Source: Caprella mutica
Lineage: Eukaryota > Arthropoda > Malacostraca > Amphipoda > Caprellidae
Length of the DNA: 64,000 bases
Assembly: GCA_947561585.1 (NCBI GenBank)
Contig: CANNZV010002510.1
Location: 1 to 64,000, forward strand
Direction: 5' to 3'
This document shows, in pieces, positions 47,325 to 57,639 of the stretch. The position numbers and the translations under genes are program-made. Positions within the stretch are counted from its first letter, which is position 1; each line of letters starts with the position of its first letter. The notes under the pieces are model-generated. The model ran no database searches, had not been told where the DNA came from, and saw only the letters and a list, made by a program, of their open reading frames with translations.

Positions 47325-47565
47325 TCTCAATCTTCTATGGCCCCACCATAACTTCCCCTCTCAATCTTCCACGGCCCACCATAACTTCCCCTCTCAATCT
47401 TCCACGGCCCCACCATAACCTTACCCTCTCAATCTTCCCCGGCCCCACCATAATTTCCCCTCTAAATCTTTTATGGCCCTACCATAATTTACCCTCATAA
47501 TCTTCCACGGCCCCACCATAACTTAATGTCAATCTTCTATGGCCCACCATAACTTTCTCAGTGGG
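47325..47565. repeat. Minisatellite, about 33-bp unit (GGCCCCACCATAACTTCCCC)
   Basis: About seven degenerate units with TCTCAATCTTCCAC. Related to the hairpin arms at 8128-8212. Confidence 0.85.
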
Positions 47566-47961
47566 TTAAAAGTTGAGTAGCTGAAGAATTTAATGGATAT
47601 AAAAATAAGAAGAAACGCCGTGAGTAGAACAGAGTCGCTGAGAAGTTGGTCAGTTCCGCCCCGAACTTCTGGCTTCTAAACAGCTTTTTCTCGTCTTACT
47701 CCAAGAAAAAGGCATAAAAAGATTTGAGTTTAGTGGGCAAAAAGCCAGACTTTGTGGGAGAATTTGAACGAATTGAGGAATATTCGTAGGAAGAATATGA
47801 GATACAGTCAGAAAATTTACTAATTCTAACATTATTATTAGTTATTAATTCAGTATGTGATTAAAATGTAATTTTATTATTTATATATTTTCACCAATTT
47901 TTTACATTATTTTTATTTTCACAAAGAGCTAAATAACAAGAATAGACAGTATCTGCGTTTC
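47566..47961. other. Unique sequence, no gene seen
   Basis: Nothing recognised. Confidence 0.4.
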
Positions 47962-48110
47962 TAGGGTAAGTTTCGAGTTATCGGACGGTTTCATATTCTC
48001 GATAATGTGAGATAAAAGTAATTAATAAGCATTATTTAACTTGTATTTAGTTATTTTTATCTTAAATGATCGAAAATGTGGAACTGTTCGATAATTTGGA
48101 ACTTACCATA
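47962..48110. mobile_element. MITE family 2, 270 bp upstream of a coding exon
   Basis: TAGGGTAAGTTTCGAGTTAT at the left, GGAACTTACCATA at the right, with TTTTTATCTTAAATGATCG inside. TA at both ends. It lies in the intron just before the prohormone-like gene's first coding exon. Confidence 0.85.
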
Positions 48111-48381
48111 GAGCCTTATAGAAAATTTTGCTATGTTCTAAATTTTTGTGGATATAATCAAAAAGTTTTTACGTTTGAATTATTCACGAATAATCATCGA
48201 CTTAGTTACTCTTTTGAAATAATTACGTACCTAACATTTATTTACTTTGATAGTTTAAATGGTCTTACAGTTTGGACCGTGTTATTAATGTTAGTTAAAA
48301 TGAAGAAAGAATGGCGGCTGTGCATCGGAATAATAGTCCTACTCTTCTACAATTAAAGCTTTATTTCTATTTGATCCTCAG

Positions 48382-48429
48382 AGAGAAATAATTGGTGGAA
48401 ACTGTTACCCCCACTCCCTCTCCACCACC
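48382..48429 (+). other. 5' UTR part of the prohormone first coding exon
   Basis: A pyrimidine-rich acceptor (TTTCTATTTGATCCTCAG, ending at 48381) precedes 48 nt of leader and then ACCATGACG. The acceptor means that at least one non-coding exon lies upstream. Confidence 0.6.
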
Positions 48430-51400
48430 ATGACGTCACTGACTCTCCTTCTGGTGGTTAGTTTAAGCTTTCAGTTCTCCTATGCGTCGCCTAAGCCCCC
48501 GTCAGTACCGGACATAACGGCAGCAATACGCTTCAACATGGATGACAGCCTTTATTCTGATGAAGAGGATCTGCAGACCGGGGTAGCGTCCCACATGGGG
48601 GAGGGAGGTGATATGAGAGGAGATTCTTTGAAGGAGAAGAGAGTACTGAGGACTAGGAGGAGCCCCGTGCTAGTGGAAGCGGCATCCATACCTTATTCCT
48701 CTGGAAGAATGAGGTCCTTTCCGTCTAGCAGGTGAATAGAAGTTAATATATCTCTTCAATTAGACAAATAATACTTAATTCGTTTTCTTTAATAAATCTT
48801 TATTTGTATACTTTACAGGTACCGATATCCAATTAACCGAAAGCGTAGCTCAAGGATTCCAGCTTACAAGCAGTCCGATGAACCAATGATTGGACTGTAC
48901 CAGGATTATCCTGAAGAGCGTTTGGCTGCTGAGTCGTACGCAATGATGAGGCCATCTCTATTCAGGGAGAGAACTGTCCACAATGGCCCCGAGGAGAAGG
49001 AGAGCTTTTTCGATGAGCCATTCCCTTCAAAAGATCTCCATGCTGGTACTGTGGACAGTGAAGATTACCCTGAAGAGCCAACATACGGTTTCTTAAATGA
49101 GGATGAGTCAGAGCCGTTCTTTGATGATAGTGCAATGAAGCCGAAACTCATGAGTTACTACAGGAGCTTGTTACAAGGTTTGAGAGACGCCAGACAACGA
49201 CAGATGATCAGAAATGAAAAATTGGAAGCTGAAGAAATGCAGTTGTTGAAGGAGTTGATGGAAAGAACGACAGCGAAGTTAGGAATTAACGATGGGGATG
49301 ATAATGATGCTTACACAATCGTGGGAGCAAAGTTTGAAGGTATCAATCCACTGATTCGAAGCAAGAGAGAATCTAATAATAATCAACATGAAGAACAATG
49401 GGTTAGAATGATGGGGAATTCAAGCGACCCCCGTTCTATGGCTATGAGGAATTCATTAGCCACATTATTGAAGAATCGCACGAAGAGAGCCAACAAATCG
49501 CCAGTGGAAAACCGAGTACAAGAATTGAAGAGACGCAAGAAGAGCTACCTACCTTACCAAAATGAGAAAGATGTGCTTGATGACCTCCTTGCAAGAGAGT
49601 ATTTCAAAACTATCGCTCAGAATGTCGGGGATAAGAAGAAGCGTTCTAGGTATGCTGGAGAGCTGTCGAAACGAGCACCCCTGGAAAACATATTGAATGA
49701 TCCTAGGGTATTGGATATGATGGAGCAGAAACTGAAAGGTAAAACATGTGTAAAATGCTTTACTTAAAGGCCGTACACACGTAGGGATTTTTAAGTCTTT
49801 CCACCAGACTTTTTGCTAAGCTCCTCCTACTTTTTCCACGAGAATATAAGAAAAAACGATATAAATGTTATTTATTTTATCATATCATTTTTTTATATTC
49901 TTGTGGAAAAAGTAGGAGGAGCTTAGCAAAAAGTCTGATGGAAAAACTTAAAAAAAAACCTACGTGTTTACGGCCCTTTAGCTATAAGATGCACCGTAAA
50001 ATTTACATGTTGATTGAAAGAGAAATTAATCCAAATTTCTGTATTCTACTGAAAAATCTTTCTACATACACAATATTCAATTTGGTTAGTGAACCTATTA
50101 TAGAAAAAAGTATTCGCAAAGGTAAGAAAGCGAATTATTTAATTCTAGAGAACATTATGAAAAAAGGTTTACAAATGAGATTAAATACATAATAATAAGG
50201 AAAACACTCAAATAGTATTGACAATATAAATAAATTCTATTTCCCCAGTGGCATTTGTCTCCAAGAAATAACAAACCATTGAGAGACTTCTTGTTAATTT
50301 TAGAGAATTCATTTGTGTTTCAGAAGCAGAGAGGGACCTGATGGTGGAGACGGAGGAGACAATCTTCAAAGAGCATCCCAAGCACCTGAAGACAGACAAA
50401 GGGGAATTGGACCACTTCTTCCGAAACTCACTGACGAGACTTGAAGCCATTCATAGGATGTTGGGGGCTGTGGAGGAGTTGCGGATGTTGCAAGAAGCGG
50501 AGGTGAGGGGAGGGGGATGGTGAGGATGTATAGGAGGAGGGGAGAAGGAGAGAGAGGTGAGGATGTTATAGGAGGAGGGAAAAGGTGGGAGGAGGTGAAG
50601 ATGTTACAGAGAGAGATGAGAAGGAGGAAGGAGGTGAGGATGTTACAGGTGGAGGTGAGAAGGAGGAAGGAGGTGAGGATGTTACAGGTGGAGGTGAGAG
50701 GGAGAGGAGAAGGTGTGAGTGTTATAGGCGGAGGTGAGAAGGAGAGGAGGAGGTGTGAATGTTATAGGAGGAGGTGATGTAGTAGATTAGAGGTGAGAAA
50801 GTAATTCACAAATGAAGATGATGAATATAAATTTAAAATTTATAATTTCCAACCGAATGACCTTAATAAAACTGCACATTATTTTTGGTAAAGTAAGAGC
50901 TTTGTTTGTTTGAGAAATATGAACTCTAAGTTTTATAAGAGTTTTCTTAAGCAGGCAACAAAATTTTATTATTTATTATAAGCACTATATTTTTTAGCCC
51001 TTCTTACAACACATTATTTTCCCTTAGAAACTCCATTACAGCTGAAGTGTTTTGTTTTCAGGCGAAGGAAAATAGCGACAAGAATACCCATCCTCGCAGC
51101 ATGCATCTTCACTCAAATGAGGAGCGAAAGAAGAAAGACTTTCGAGGCAATCCTCTCTATCCTCTTCTGGAGAAAATAAGTCAGGCTTCCTATGCGGGTG
51201 AGGACCCCCTTCCCCCCACCCCACCCCTATTTTCAAGGGGAGGGGGGCTGAGGAGGGCAGAGGGGGGTATAAGGTGCTTGTAGCTCTGATGGGGTTATAC
51301 ATAAATTATAAAGTATATAGAGTAGTAAGTTACAAATTATCAGTCATTTCTACATCTTCGGCTAATTAAGAAAAGACGATATAATAATATATTTTAATTG

Positions 51401-53866
51401 GTATTATGTGGATCTAATCGATAATTCGTAACTTACCCTATGTATAATGGTGACAAAAAAAACTCCCAGTGAGAATATTAACGTTTTTTTTAATTAATTA
51501 TTAATGGCAGCTCAAACTCATTGTAGAAGTGACATAAAAAAACAATTTGATTGACATCAATATTTAATTGCTCAAACACAATTTGAAATGCTATTCTAGA
51601 AAAAGAAAACTGTTATAAGTAAGACTTTCTCTCTGTTTTAATTGGTGTACGTATAATTAATTACCTTGTTGTTAAAAAAAATCGATGTTCCGCATATTAG
51701 TTTTTTATCCCGCGTGTTGCACCCAGAATGTCCAGCACTGGAACAAATGACTCTGAACTGCGAGGAACTTTCCGAAATTGTTGGCGATTCCGGCAACCTT
51801 TTCGTGCCTGCTTGCCTCACGCACGAAGTCTGCTATATGTGTGTAAGTAGTAATGGTAAATTTGTGCTATAGGTCCGCCTTCGATTTTCAATATTTCGAC
51901 ACTTCAATCATGAAGTGTGTAGTACGAGAAACTACCGGATACAACGAACTTCATTAACTGTTTCATATCAAAAAACGATTTCTACAAAAAAATCTAAATG
52001 GCGGAAAACTCCAGATAAAGAGCACTTGAGTTACCTGTCTAATGTTATTCCTACCGCCGGAAACTTAATTGCGCTATATCTCGAAAACGATGCGTTTCCA
52101 CAAAAAAAGGTATAAATGAAAAACGTCTTAAAATGGCTCATTTTGCCTATATAGAGTGTCCAAATTACGAAAATAGGAGGCGGAACAAAAACTCAAAAAC
52201 ACCGTAATTATTTTTAACGAAACTAATGAAGTTTTAAACGTAATGCATGTACAGTACTAAACAATTAGGTATAGTTTTAAGTAATCTAACGGCTTCACAT
52301 TTTCGATCTTTACAGAAAAAAATTGAGGTTTATCTATATGATCGAATTTTGAAACCGTTCGAACTTATCCTACAATGTAATATTTAAAAAAATATCGTGA
52401 AAAGAGAACGATAACAACAATCAAGTGGGTGCTACATCATTCACAGATTAGGTGTTAAAACAGTACCAATCTTCCACAGGGTTCCGAGGTTGGTGCTGAC
52501 GCTTCTAACTGCGACACCATGTTGGTTGCGTCCCTCATGGGGGCCTGCGATGACACCTCGGCTTGCATATCCAGCGCCACGGAGATGAAGAGCGTCTTGG
52601 TGTCCAATAACAGGTCAGCCAAAAAAATTGACAATATATATAAAAAAATGAAATAAAATAAAATGATATAAAATTAAATAAAATGAAAAAAATAAATAAA
52701 TAAAATGATATAAAATAAAATAAAATAAAATAAAATGATATAAAATAAAATAAAATAAAATGATATAAAAGGAAATAGATTGAAAAAAATGAAATAAAAT
52801 TTAATAAAATGAAAAAAAATAAATGAAAGAAATATATAAACAACAGAAATTGAAAAAAAAATTATTAAAATAAATGAATAAATGAAAAATAAATGGAAAA
52901 AATAAAAATATATCATTTAGAACAAAATTCTGATCCTCATAATTTGTAATAAATCGCTCCTCATAATTTGTAATGAATCGCTCCTCATAATTTGTAATGA
53001 ATCGCTCCTCATAATTTGTAATGAATCGCTTCTCATAATTTGTAATGAATCGCTCCTCATAATTTGTAATAAATCGCTCCTCATAATTTGTAATGAATCG
53101 CTCCTCATAATTTGTAATGAATCGCTCCTCATAATTTGTAATGAATCGCTCCTCATAATTTGTAATGAATCGCTCCTCATAATTTGTAATGAATCGCTCC
53201 TCATAATTTGTAATGAATCGCTCCTCATAATTTGTAATGAATCGCTCCTCATAATTTGTAATAAATCGCTCCTCATAATTTGTAATGAATCGCTCCCTTC
53301 ATTTGTTTTTCGTTAATCTTTAACGTGAATTCTTTCGTGACTATCTTTTTTATTTGAAACTCATTCTAAGAAGTTAAAGTATAAAGAATATCAATATTTT
53401 GTAGTTCGTCAACTTTTCTGAAAATGTAACAAATTTTCATGTTCAGGATTAATATTTTAGAAGTAGGAAAATTTGATATAAAAAATAACGTAATAAATTC
53501 GTCAAAGTTCGCTGCTACCGATGTTGAAGTTCAATGACTTTAGAGCATAATAATAATAAAAACACACTATTATTGTTAAGGAAATATAGAAGATTATTCC
53601 AGTACTCTTACAATTAGTTAGACAGACAGTATTCGGGAAGTGGGTGTTAATATAAATCATGTCAGAACAAGGAGAAATTTTTGTAGATTAGATTTGTTCA
53701 TGACTTATGTTAACGCCCATTTACCGAATACTTTGAGTGTCTCTATGTTAACCCTAGATAATTCTTATCGTTTTACGGTGTTTGTCCCATCAGGTTCGAT
53801 CCAAATGGAACGTGTGCCCACGTGCCATGCATAAGGTCTATAATGGAGAGCAGGAAAAAACGGTAA
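48430..53866 (+). CDS. Secreted prohormone-like precursor with C-terminal ten-cysteine domain
   Basis: Seven coding exons: 48430-48731, 48819-49738, 50324-50502, 51062-51197, 51727-51842, 52480-52613 and 53794-53866. All have GT-AG borders and matching phases, and sum to 1860 nt (619 residues plus stop). Residues 1-19 form a signal peptide (LTLLLVVSLSFQFSYA). Residues 20-513 are hydrophilic, lack cysteine and hold many basic sites: KEKR, RTRR, INRKR, IRSKR, NRTKR, RRKK, DKKKR and LSKR. Such sites are typical of neuropeptide or prohormone precursors cut by furin/PC-type proteases. The last 106 residues hold cysteines 514, 524, 542, 548, 551, 562, 574, 580, 603 and 608 (CPALEQM, ACLTHEVCYMC, GACDDTSAC, GTCAHVPC), a disulfide-rich secreted domain. 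The end is SRKKR. I recognise the architecture but not a named family; amidation signals are not obvious. Confidence 0.88.
49767..49977. mobile_element. Foldback MITE, family 1, in intron 2 of the prohormone gene
   Basis: Lies 28 bp after the exon-2 donor. AAGGCCGTACACACGTAGGG at the left and its inverse, ending ACGGCCCT, at the right; the central palindrome is deleted. Flanked by TTA on both sides if the first base is a mutated AGGGCC. Confidence 0.88.
50500..50790. repeat. Purine-rich degenerate repeat in intron 3
   Basis: Units of about 36-45 bp with GGAGGTGAGAAGGAGGAAGG and GAGGATGTTACAG. They begin at the exon-3 donor (GAG/GTGAGG), and nearly every unit repeats a donor-like AGGTGAG. Confidence 0.8.
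51322..51440. mobile_element. MITE family 2, short form, in intron 4
   Basis: TAGTAAGTTACAAATTATCAG at the left, ATTCGTAACTTACCCTA at the right; the core is reduced to TTAATTGGTATTATG. Confidence 0.75.
52262..52376. mobile_element. MITE family 2, diverged, in intron 5
   Basis: TAGGTATAGTTTTAAGTAAT, CTTCACATTTTCGATC, then TATATGATCGAATTTTGAAA and GAACTTATCCTA. Strongly worn. Confidence 0.6.
52620..52918. repeat. A-rich low-complexity tract (AAATAAAATGATAT words) in intron 6
   Basis: Plus strand almost without C; short AAATAAAAT repeats. Confidence 0.8.
52925..53297. repeat. Minisatellite, 24-bp unit (ATCGCTCCTCATAATTTGTA core) in intron 6
   Basis: About 15 nearly identical units, each with AATGAATCGC or AATAAATCGC. 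Confidence 0.95.
53627..53735. repeat. Imperfect hairpin just before the last splice acceptor
   Basis: CAGTATTCGGGAAGTGGGTG at 53627 pairs with CCCATTTACCGAATACTTTG ending at 53735; arms of about 35 bp with several mismatches. It ends about 60 bp before the exon-7 acceptor. Confidence 0.55.
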
Positions 53867-53976
53867 ATGACCCGCAGAAGGCGTTCAGGTGTACACAGTG
53901 GGAAAACTCGCTGCCTACCTTCCTATCAATTGGTTTAGCTGTCCAAAATTAAATAGTTGTTGATTATTGGTACTTT

Positions 53977-53982
53977 AATAAA
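53977..53982 (+). terminator. Poly(A) signal of the prohormone-like gene
   Basis: AATAAA, 111 nt after the stop codon, followed by a TG-rich stretch (ATTGTTGTTG). Confidence 0.7.
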
Positions 53983-54084
53983 TATATTGTTGTTGTAAAG
54001 CGTCAGTAGTTTGTGACTAATCACAGTTCATTGAATGGGTGGAGAGATTAAAAGATAAGATATTGATGAGTGTATTGGGGCTGC

Positions 54085-54375
54085 CATCTTGACGAAGCTA
54101 TTATGATGTCATCACTGCTGAGCCAATGGGGGGCGATAGCTGCATGGAGAATGGGGGTGGAAGGAGGGTTTATATATGACGTCATCACTGCTGAACCAAT
54201 GGGGGGCGATAGCTGCATGGAGAATGGGGGTGGAAGGAGGGTATATATTATGACGTCATAATTGGGAGGCAATAGCTGCATGGAGAATGGGGGTGGAAGG
54301 AGGGTATATATTATGACGTCATAATAGGGAGGCGATAGCTGCTTGGAGAATGGGGGTGGAAGGAGGGTATATAAT
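54085..54375. repeat. Four repeats of 60-86 bp with CRE sites
   Basis: Unit: GGCGATAGCTGCATGGAGAA, TGGGGGTGGAAGGAGGGTAT, then ATATTATGACGTCAT. Perfect TGACGTCA occurs at 54178, 54251 and 54314, with a TGATGTCA variant at 54104. Starts about 100 bp beyond the poly(A) signal of the prohormone-like gene. Confidence 0.88.
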
Positions 54376-55037
54376 TATTCGGAGGCAATGGACTACATTC
54401 TCTCACTTCACAATTAGAATTCAAGATGACGACAGTATTTGGTTTGAAGCCATGGATTGTACGTTACCGTCGTATATCAAAAGGTTGTTTGGCATATTTG
54501 TAATTGGCTTAGATTGTTTTAGAAATACGCCAATTATTGGATTTTCAGTTTTGGAGATGAAATTGGTAGTAATAGAGTGTTCAAAATTAACCAACAATAT
54601 TTTGGTAGGTGTTATGATATTGTTCTATTTTATAATGGTTCTTGCATTAAATGGCATAGTAAGATGGGGTTACTTAGAGGTTTAAATCTTAAATTATTTA
54701 AGTAAGATTAAAAAAACTTAATGATAGATAATTAATGAATTCACATTTGCACAGTGCACTAGATACCATTAAATTAAGTCTTAATTAAATAAAATAAATC
54801 TTTCTAAAGATTCTACAATAGAAAATGTTCTATAATTTACAGGTTTTTGCTTATTTAATTGTCTTTATAATCATTATTATTAATGTATTAGAGAACCTAT
54901 GGAATAAACTCGTCTACTTTGAAAATAATTTATATTATAAATTTAAAATTTCCTATGAACTTACTTAATGTTTAGAAACTAAAAATAATCAAAATTTATT
55001 CTGTTAAACTATACTGCTAAATTTTGAGAAGCATACA
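54376..55037. other. AT-rich sequence, no gene supported
   Basis: A plus-strand frame to 54685 has a hydrophobic stretch (MILFYFIMVLALNGIV), but it begins in the CRE repeat and lacks other support. Nothing else is recognised. Confidence 0.4.
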
Positions 55038-55234
55038 TAGGGTAACTTCCAAGTTATTGGACGATTCCACATTTCCGATCATATAAGAAAAAATAATTAC
55101 TAAAAACTCCTATTGTATACCCCAGCAGGTATCACGGAAACAATTGAAATAATACGTTAAATAGAAATTATTTTATACTCTTTTCTTATGTGATCGAAAA
55201 TGTGAAACTGTTCGATAACTCAGAACTTACCCTA
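55038..55234. mobile_element. MITE family 2, complete
   Basis: TAGGGTAACTTCCAAGTTAT at the left; GATAACTCAGAACTTACCCTA at the right. TA target duplication on both sides. Internal ATTTCCGATCATATAAG and TTATGTGATCGAAAATGTG arms, core worn (CAGCAGGTATCACGG). Confidence 0.9.
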
Positions 55235-55461
55235 TATCCCAATTGATAATTATAATCGGTCATATCGTCTTCAGGTTGATGAACACAATCAGTGATTTAT
55301 CGTTAAATGCATACATGCTATCGTCTTTCGTCGGACATTTCCGATATCAATTCCAATGAACAATCCACAACACTCTACGATCAAATACATACGATGATCT
55401 TTTACTGCAATAGATCTGATCTGTCGATTATATATCTTGGAATATGTACCTACAACTATTA

Positions 55462-55687
55462 AGGGCCGTACACACGTAGGGTTTTTTAAGTCTTTCCACC
55501 AGACTTTTTGCTAAGCTCCTCCTACTTTTTCCACGAGAATATAAGAAAAAATTATGAAATTATTGTTTATTTTAGTTGATATATAACAATTATATCGTTT
55601 TTTCTTATATTCTCATGGAAAAAGTAGGAGGAGCTTAGCAAAAAGTCTGGTGGAAAGACTTAAAAAACCCTACGTGTGTACGGCCCT
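55462..55687. mobile_element. Foldback MITE, family 1, with TTA target duplication
   Basis: AGGGCCGTACACACGTAGGG and its exact inverse at the right end; arms nearly identical; central palindrome mostly deleted (TTTAGTTGATATATAAC). Flanked by TTA at 55459-55461 and 55688-55690. Confidence 0.93.
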
Positions 55688-55690
55688 TTA

Positions 55691-56770
55691 GTTACAGCAA
55701 ATTAATACAGAAATATTAGTCCATTATAATATAGTCTTCCAAACTAGAAAACTTATAACAATTATACAATGGGTATTAAATATCAAAATAGAATATTTAT
55801 TACATTTTAAAAAGTTGTGAGGTTGAAGATTTACTTAATTCAACATAGTCTATTTATAGAGAAAGTTTAGTAGATTATCAATAAGTATCAAAATTATATC
55901 TACCATTAATAAAGAGTTATCGGTATCATGTCTAGATGATCATGTAATAATTAATAATATATCTAGTTCATGTGTCAAGAGTTTTATATTTTTTTAATTT
56001 AAAATTTTAATAAATCCTTTTTTTTATTTGATATTGGGTGTTTTAAAAATGATAACCATTGTTACCTGGGTATGATTGACAATTAAAAAAATATTGATTA
56101 AGTATTGATTGTATTGATTAAATGTATTGATTAAACTATAAATTTAATTATAAAAATGATAAACCTATAAAGCATATCTTTTTATTTTCTATATTTTTTT
56201 ATTATTACATACATATCAAGCAGTGAGTATCAATTAATATTAATTGCACCTTTCAAAAAATCATTTTTTCAAAATAAATAAATAATTTGAAACTTATTTT
56301 TCTGTGTCTAAATTGTTTTTGTATTTCTCATTAAATATACAATATTTTCTTCATGGTTTTATAAAGTAAGATATATGTTACATTATGTGTAGAAATAATT
56401 TCATATTCAACACTTTTCAGTGACTGCGAAGAAATGACGAAGTATATAAATTAAAACTATGATAATGATTCCTAACTTCATTTGAAAGTATGATAAAAAA
56501 TATATATCATGAATGTGCTAATTAATGATTAAGTAAATTTATTGTGAAGAAAAATTGACAGTAAATCTATTAATATATGGCTTGAATTAATACAATGTAC
56601 CATCTTTCATTATCCTTATATGTTATTTTAGTGTTTTTGTTTAGATTGATGTAATTTATTTTTAGCTCATAGAGAAAGAATGTACCTACGCCGTTTGTTT
56701 TGATTGGAGAAACTTATTATAGAAACTCTTATTTAAAGAAATATATCTTGTTACAAATATAGAAACTCTT
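55691..56770. other. AT-rich sequence, no gene seen
   Basis: Very AT-rich; a few TATTGATTAAGTATTGATTG words at 56090-56130. Nothing else is recognised. Confidence 0.5.
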
Positions 56771-57010
56771 AAAGGTCCTCTCCAGGCTCCGGGAAAAAAA
56801 TGAGTTTATAACATAATATTATAGAACTAAAGTCTACGATCATTATTCTGCAAACTGCATACAATTCGGTTCAGTATATATTTTATAATTAGTTTTTTAA
56901 TACTCTGTGAGCAACAATTGAGCAAGTAACTCAAAAAGTCCCAATGAAATTTCTCTTCAAAATGACTGCTCCAACTTGTGAAGATTGCTCTAATTCAATA
57001 CTCCAATTTA
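56771..57010. mobile_element. Partial copy of the TTAA-flanked element
   Basis: TTAAAGGTCCTCTCCAGGCT at 56769, then GAGTTTATAACATAATATTA and ACAATTCGGTTCAGTATAT. It is the inverted counterpart of 59520-59647 at about 85-90 percent identity by eye. Confidence 0.75.
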
Positions 57011-57130
57011 AATATATTGATGAAGACTAGACAATGCTCTGAAATTCTTAGTGGACCAAGGAATTCTAGCAAATCCTACATGCAATCGTTTTGGAGAAGT
57101 CGCAACTCTGAAAAAAATGAAAGTCAAATG

Positions 57131-57477
57131 GTTTTGGCAAATATATTATAGTACAGTAAAATACACCACTCTCACGAATTTCTGTTTTAAAAAGCGACAT
57201 ATGGATCTGAAAGCGAGAACTAGAGAAACAACAACATTTGGTGTTGATCATCTCTTTTTACTATTTAATTTAGCTGTATCTATTGTACCGATGTAAAGCG
57301 TATTTTACAGTAAAATATTCTTCATTTATGAAGAAATGAAAAACAAGTTGAAATATTATTAAACAAACCAAATGTTGTTGTTTTTCTAGTTCCCGAATTT
57401 AGATATATATGGCGCTTTTTAAAACAGAAATGGTCGAGAGTGGTGTATCTTTCTGTAGTTTAATATCTTTGGTTTTG
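57131..57477. repeat. Long inverted repeat, arms about 110 bp
   Basis: Left arm 57131-57240 (TACACCACTCTCACGAATTT, TCTGTTTTAAAAAGCGACAT, AACAACAACATTTGG) pairs with right arm 57369-57477. About 130 bp lie between. The frame over the left arm is not counted as a gene. Confidence 0.8.
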
Positions 57478-57572
57478 GTGTTGCTACAGGAGAAAAGTTT
57501 AATCTAAACTTATAGGAAAGTTATACTATTATATAAAAGATTGTCATTTACTAGCGAGCTGGTATAGAAGGC

Positions 57573-57622
57573 TGCAATTATCTAGGATGCTGGTAGATTA
57601 CCAGCTTCTTAGATAATTATAG
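57573..57622. repeat. Short perfect-type hairpin
   Basis: ATTATCTAGGATGCTGGTA, a four-base loop (GATT), then ACCAGCTTCTTAGATAAT. Confidence 0.8.
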
Positions 57623-57639
57623 GCGCAACCGGAATATCT

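Noticed and set aside
48066..48356. 96-codon frame just upstream of the prohormone-like gene
   Set aside because: Starts inside a family-2 MITE; AT-rich, no splice link to the gene.
51666..51700. Alternative acceptor CATATTAG at 51700 for exon 5
   Set aside because: Gives the wrong phase after exon 4; the acceptor at 51725-51726 (pyrimidine-rich, cccag) keeps the frame and yields GAA-TGT-CCA.
53640..53834. 64-codon frame overlapping the last coding exon
   Set aside because: Out of phase with exon 7; begins in the intronic hairpin.
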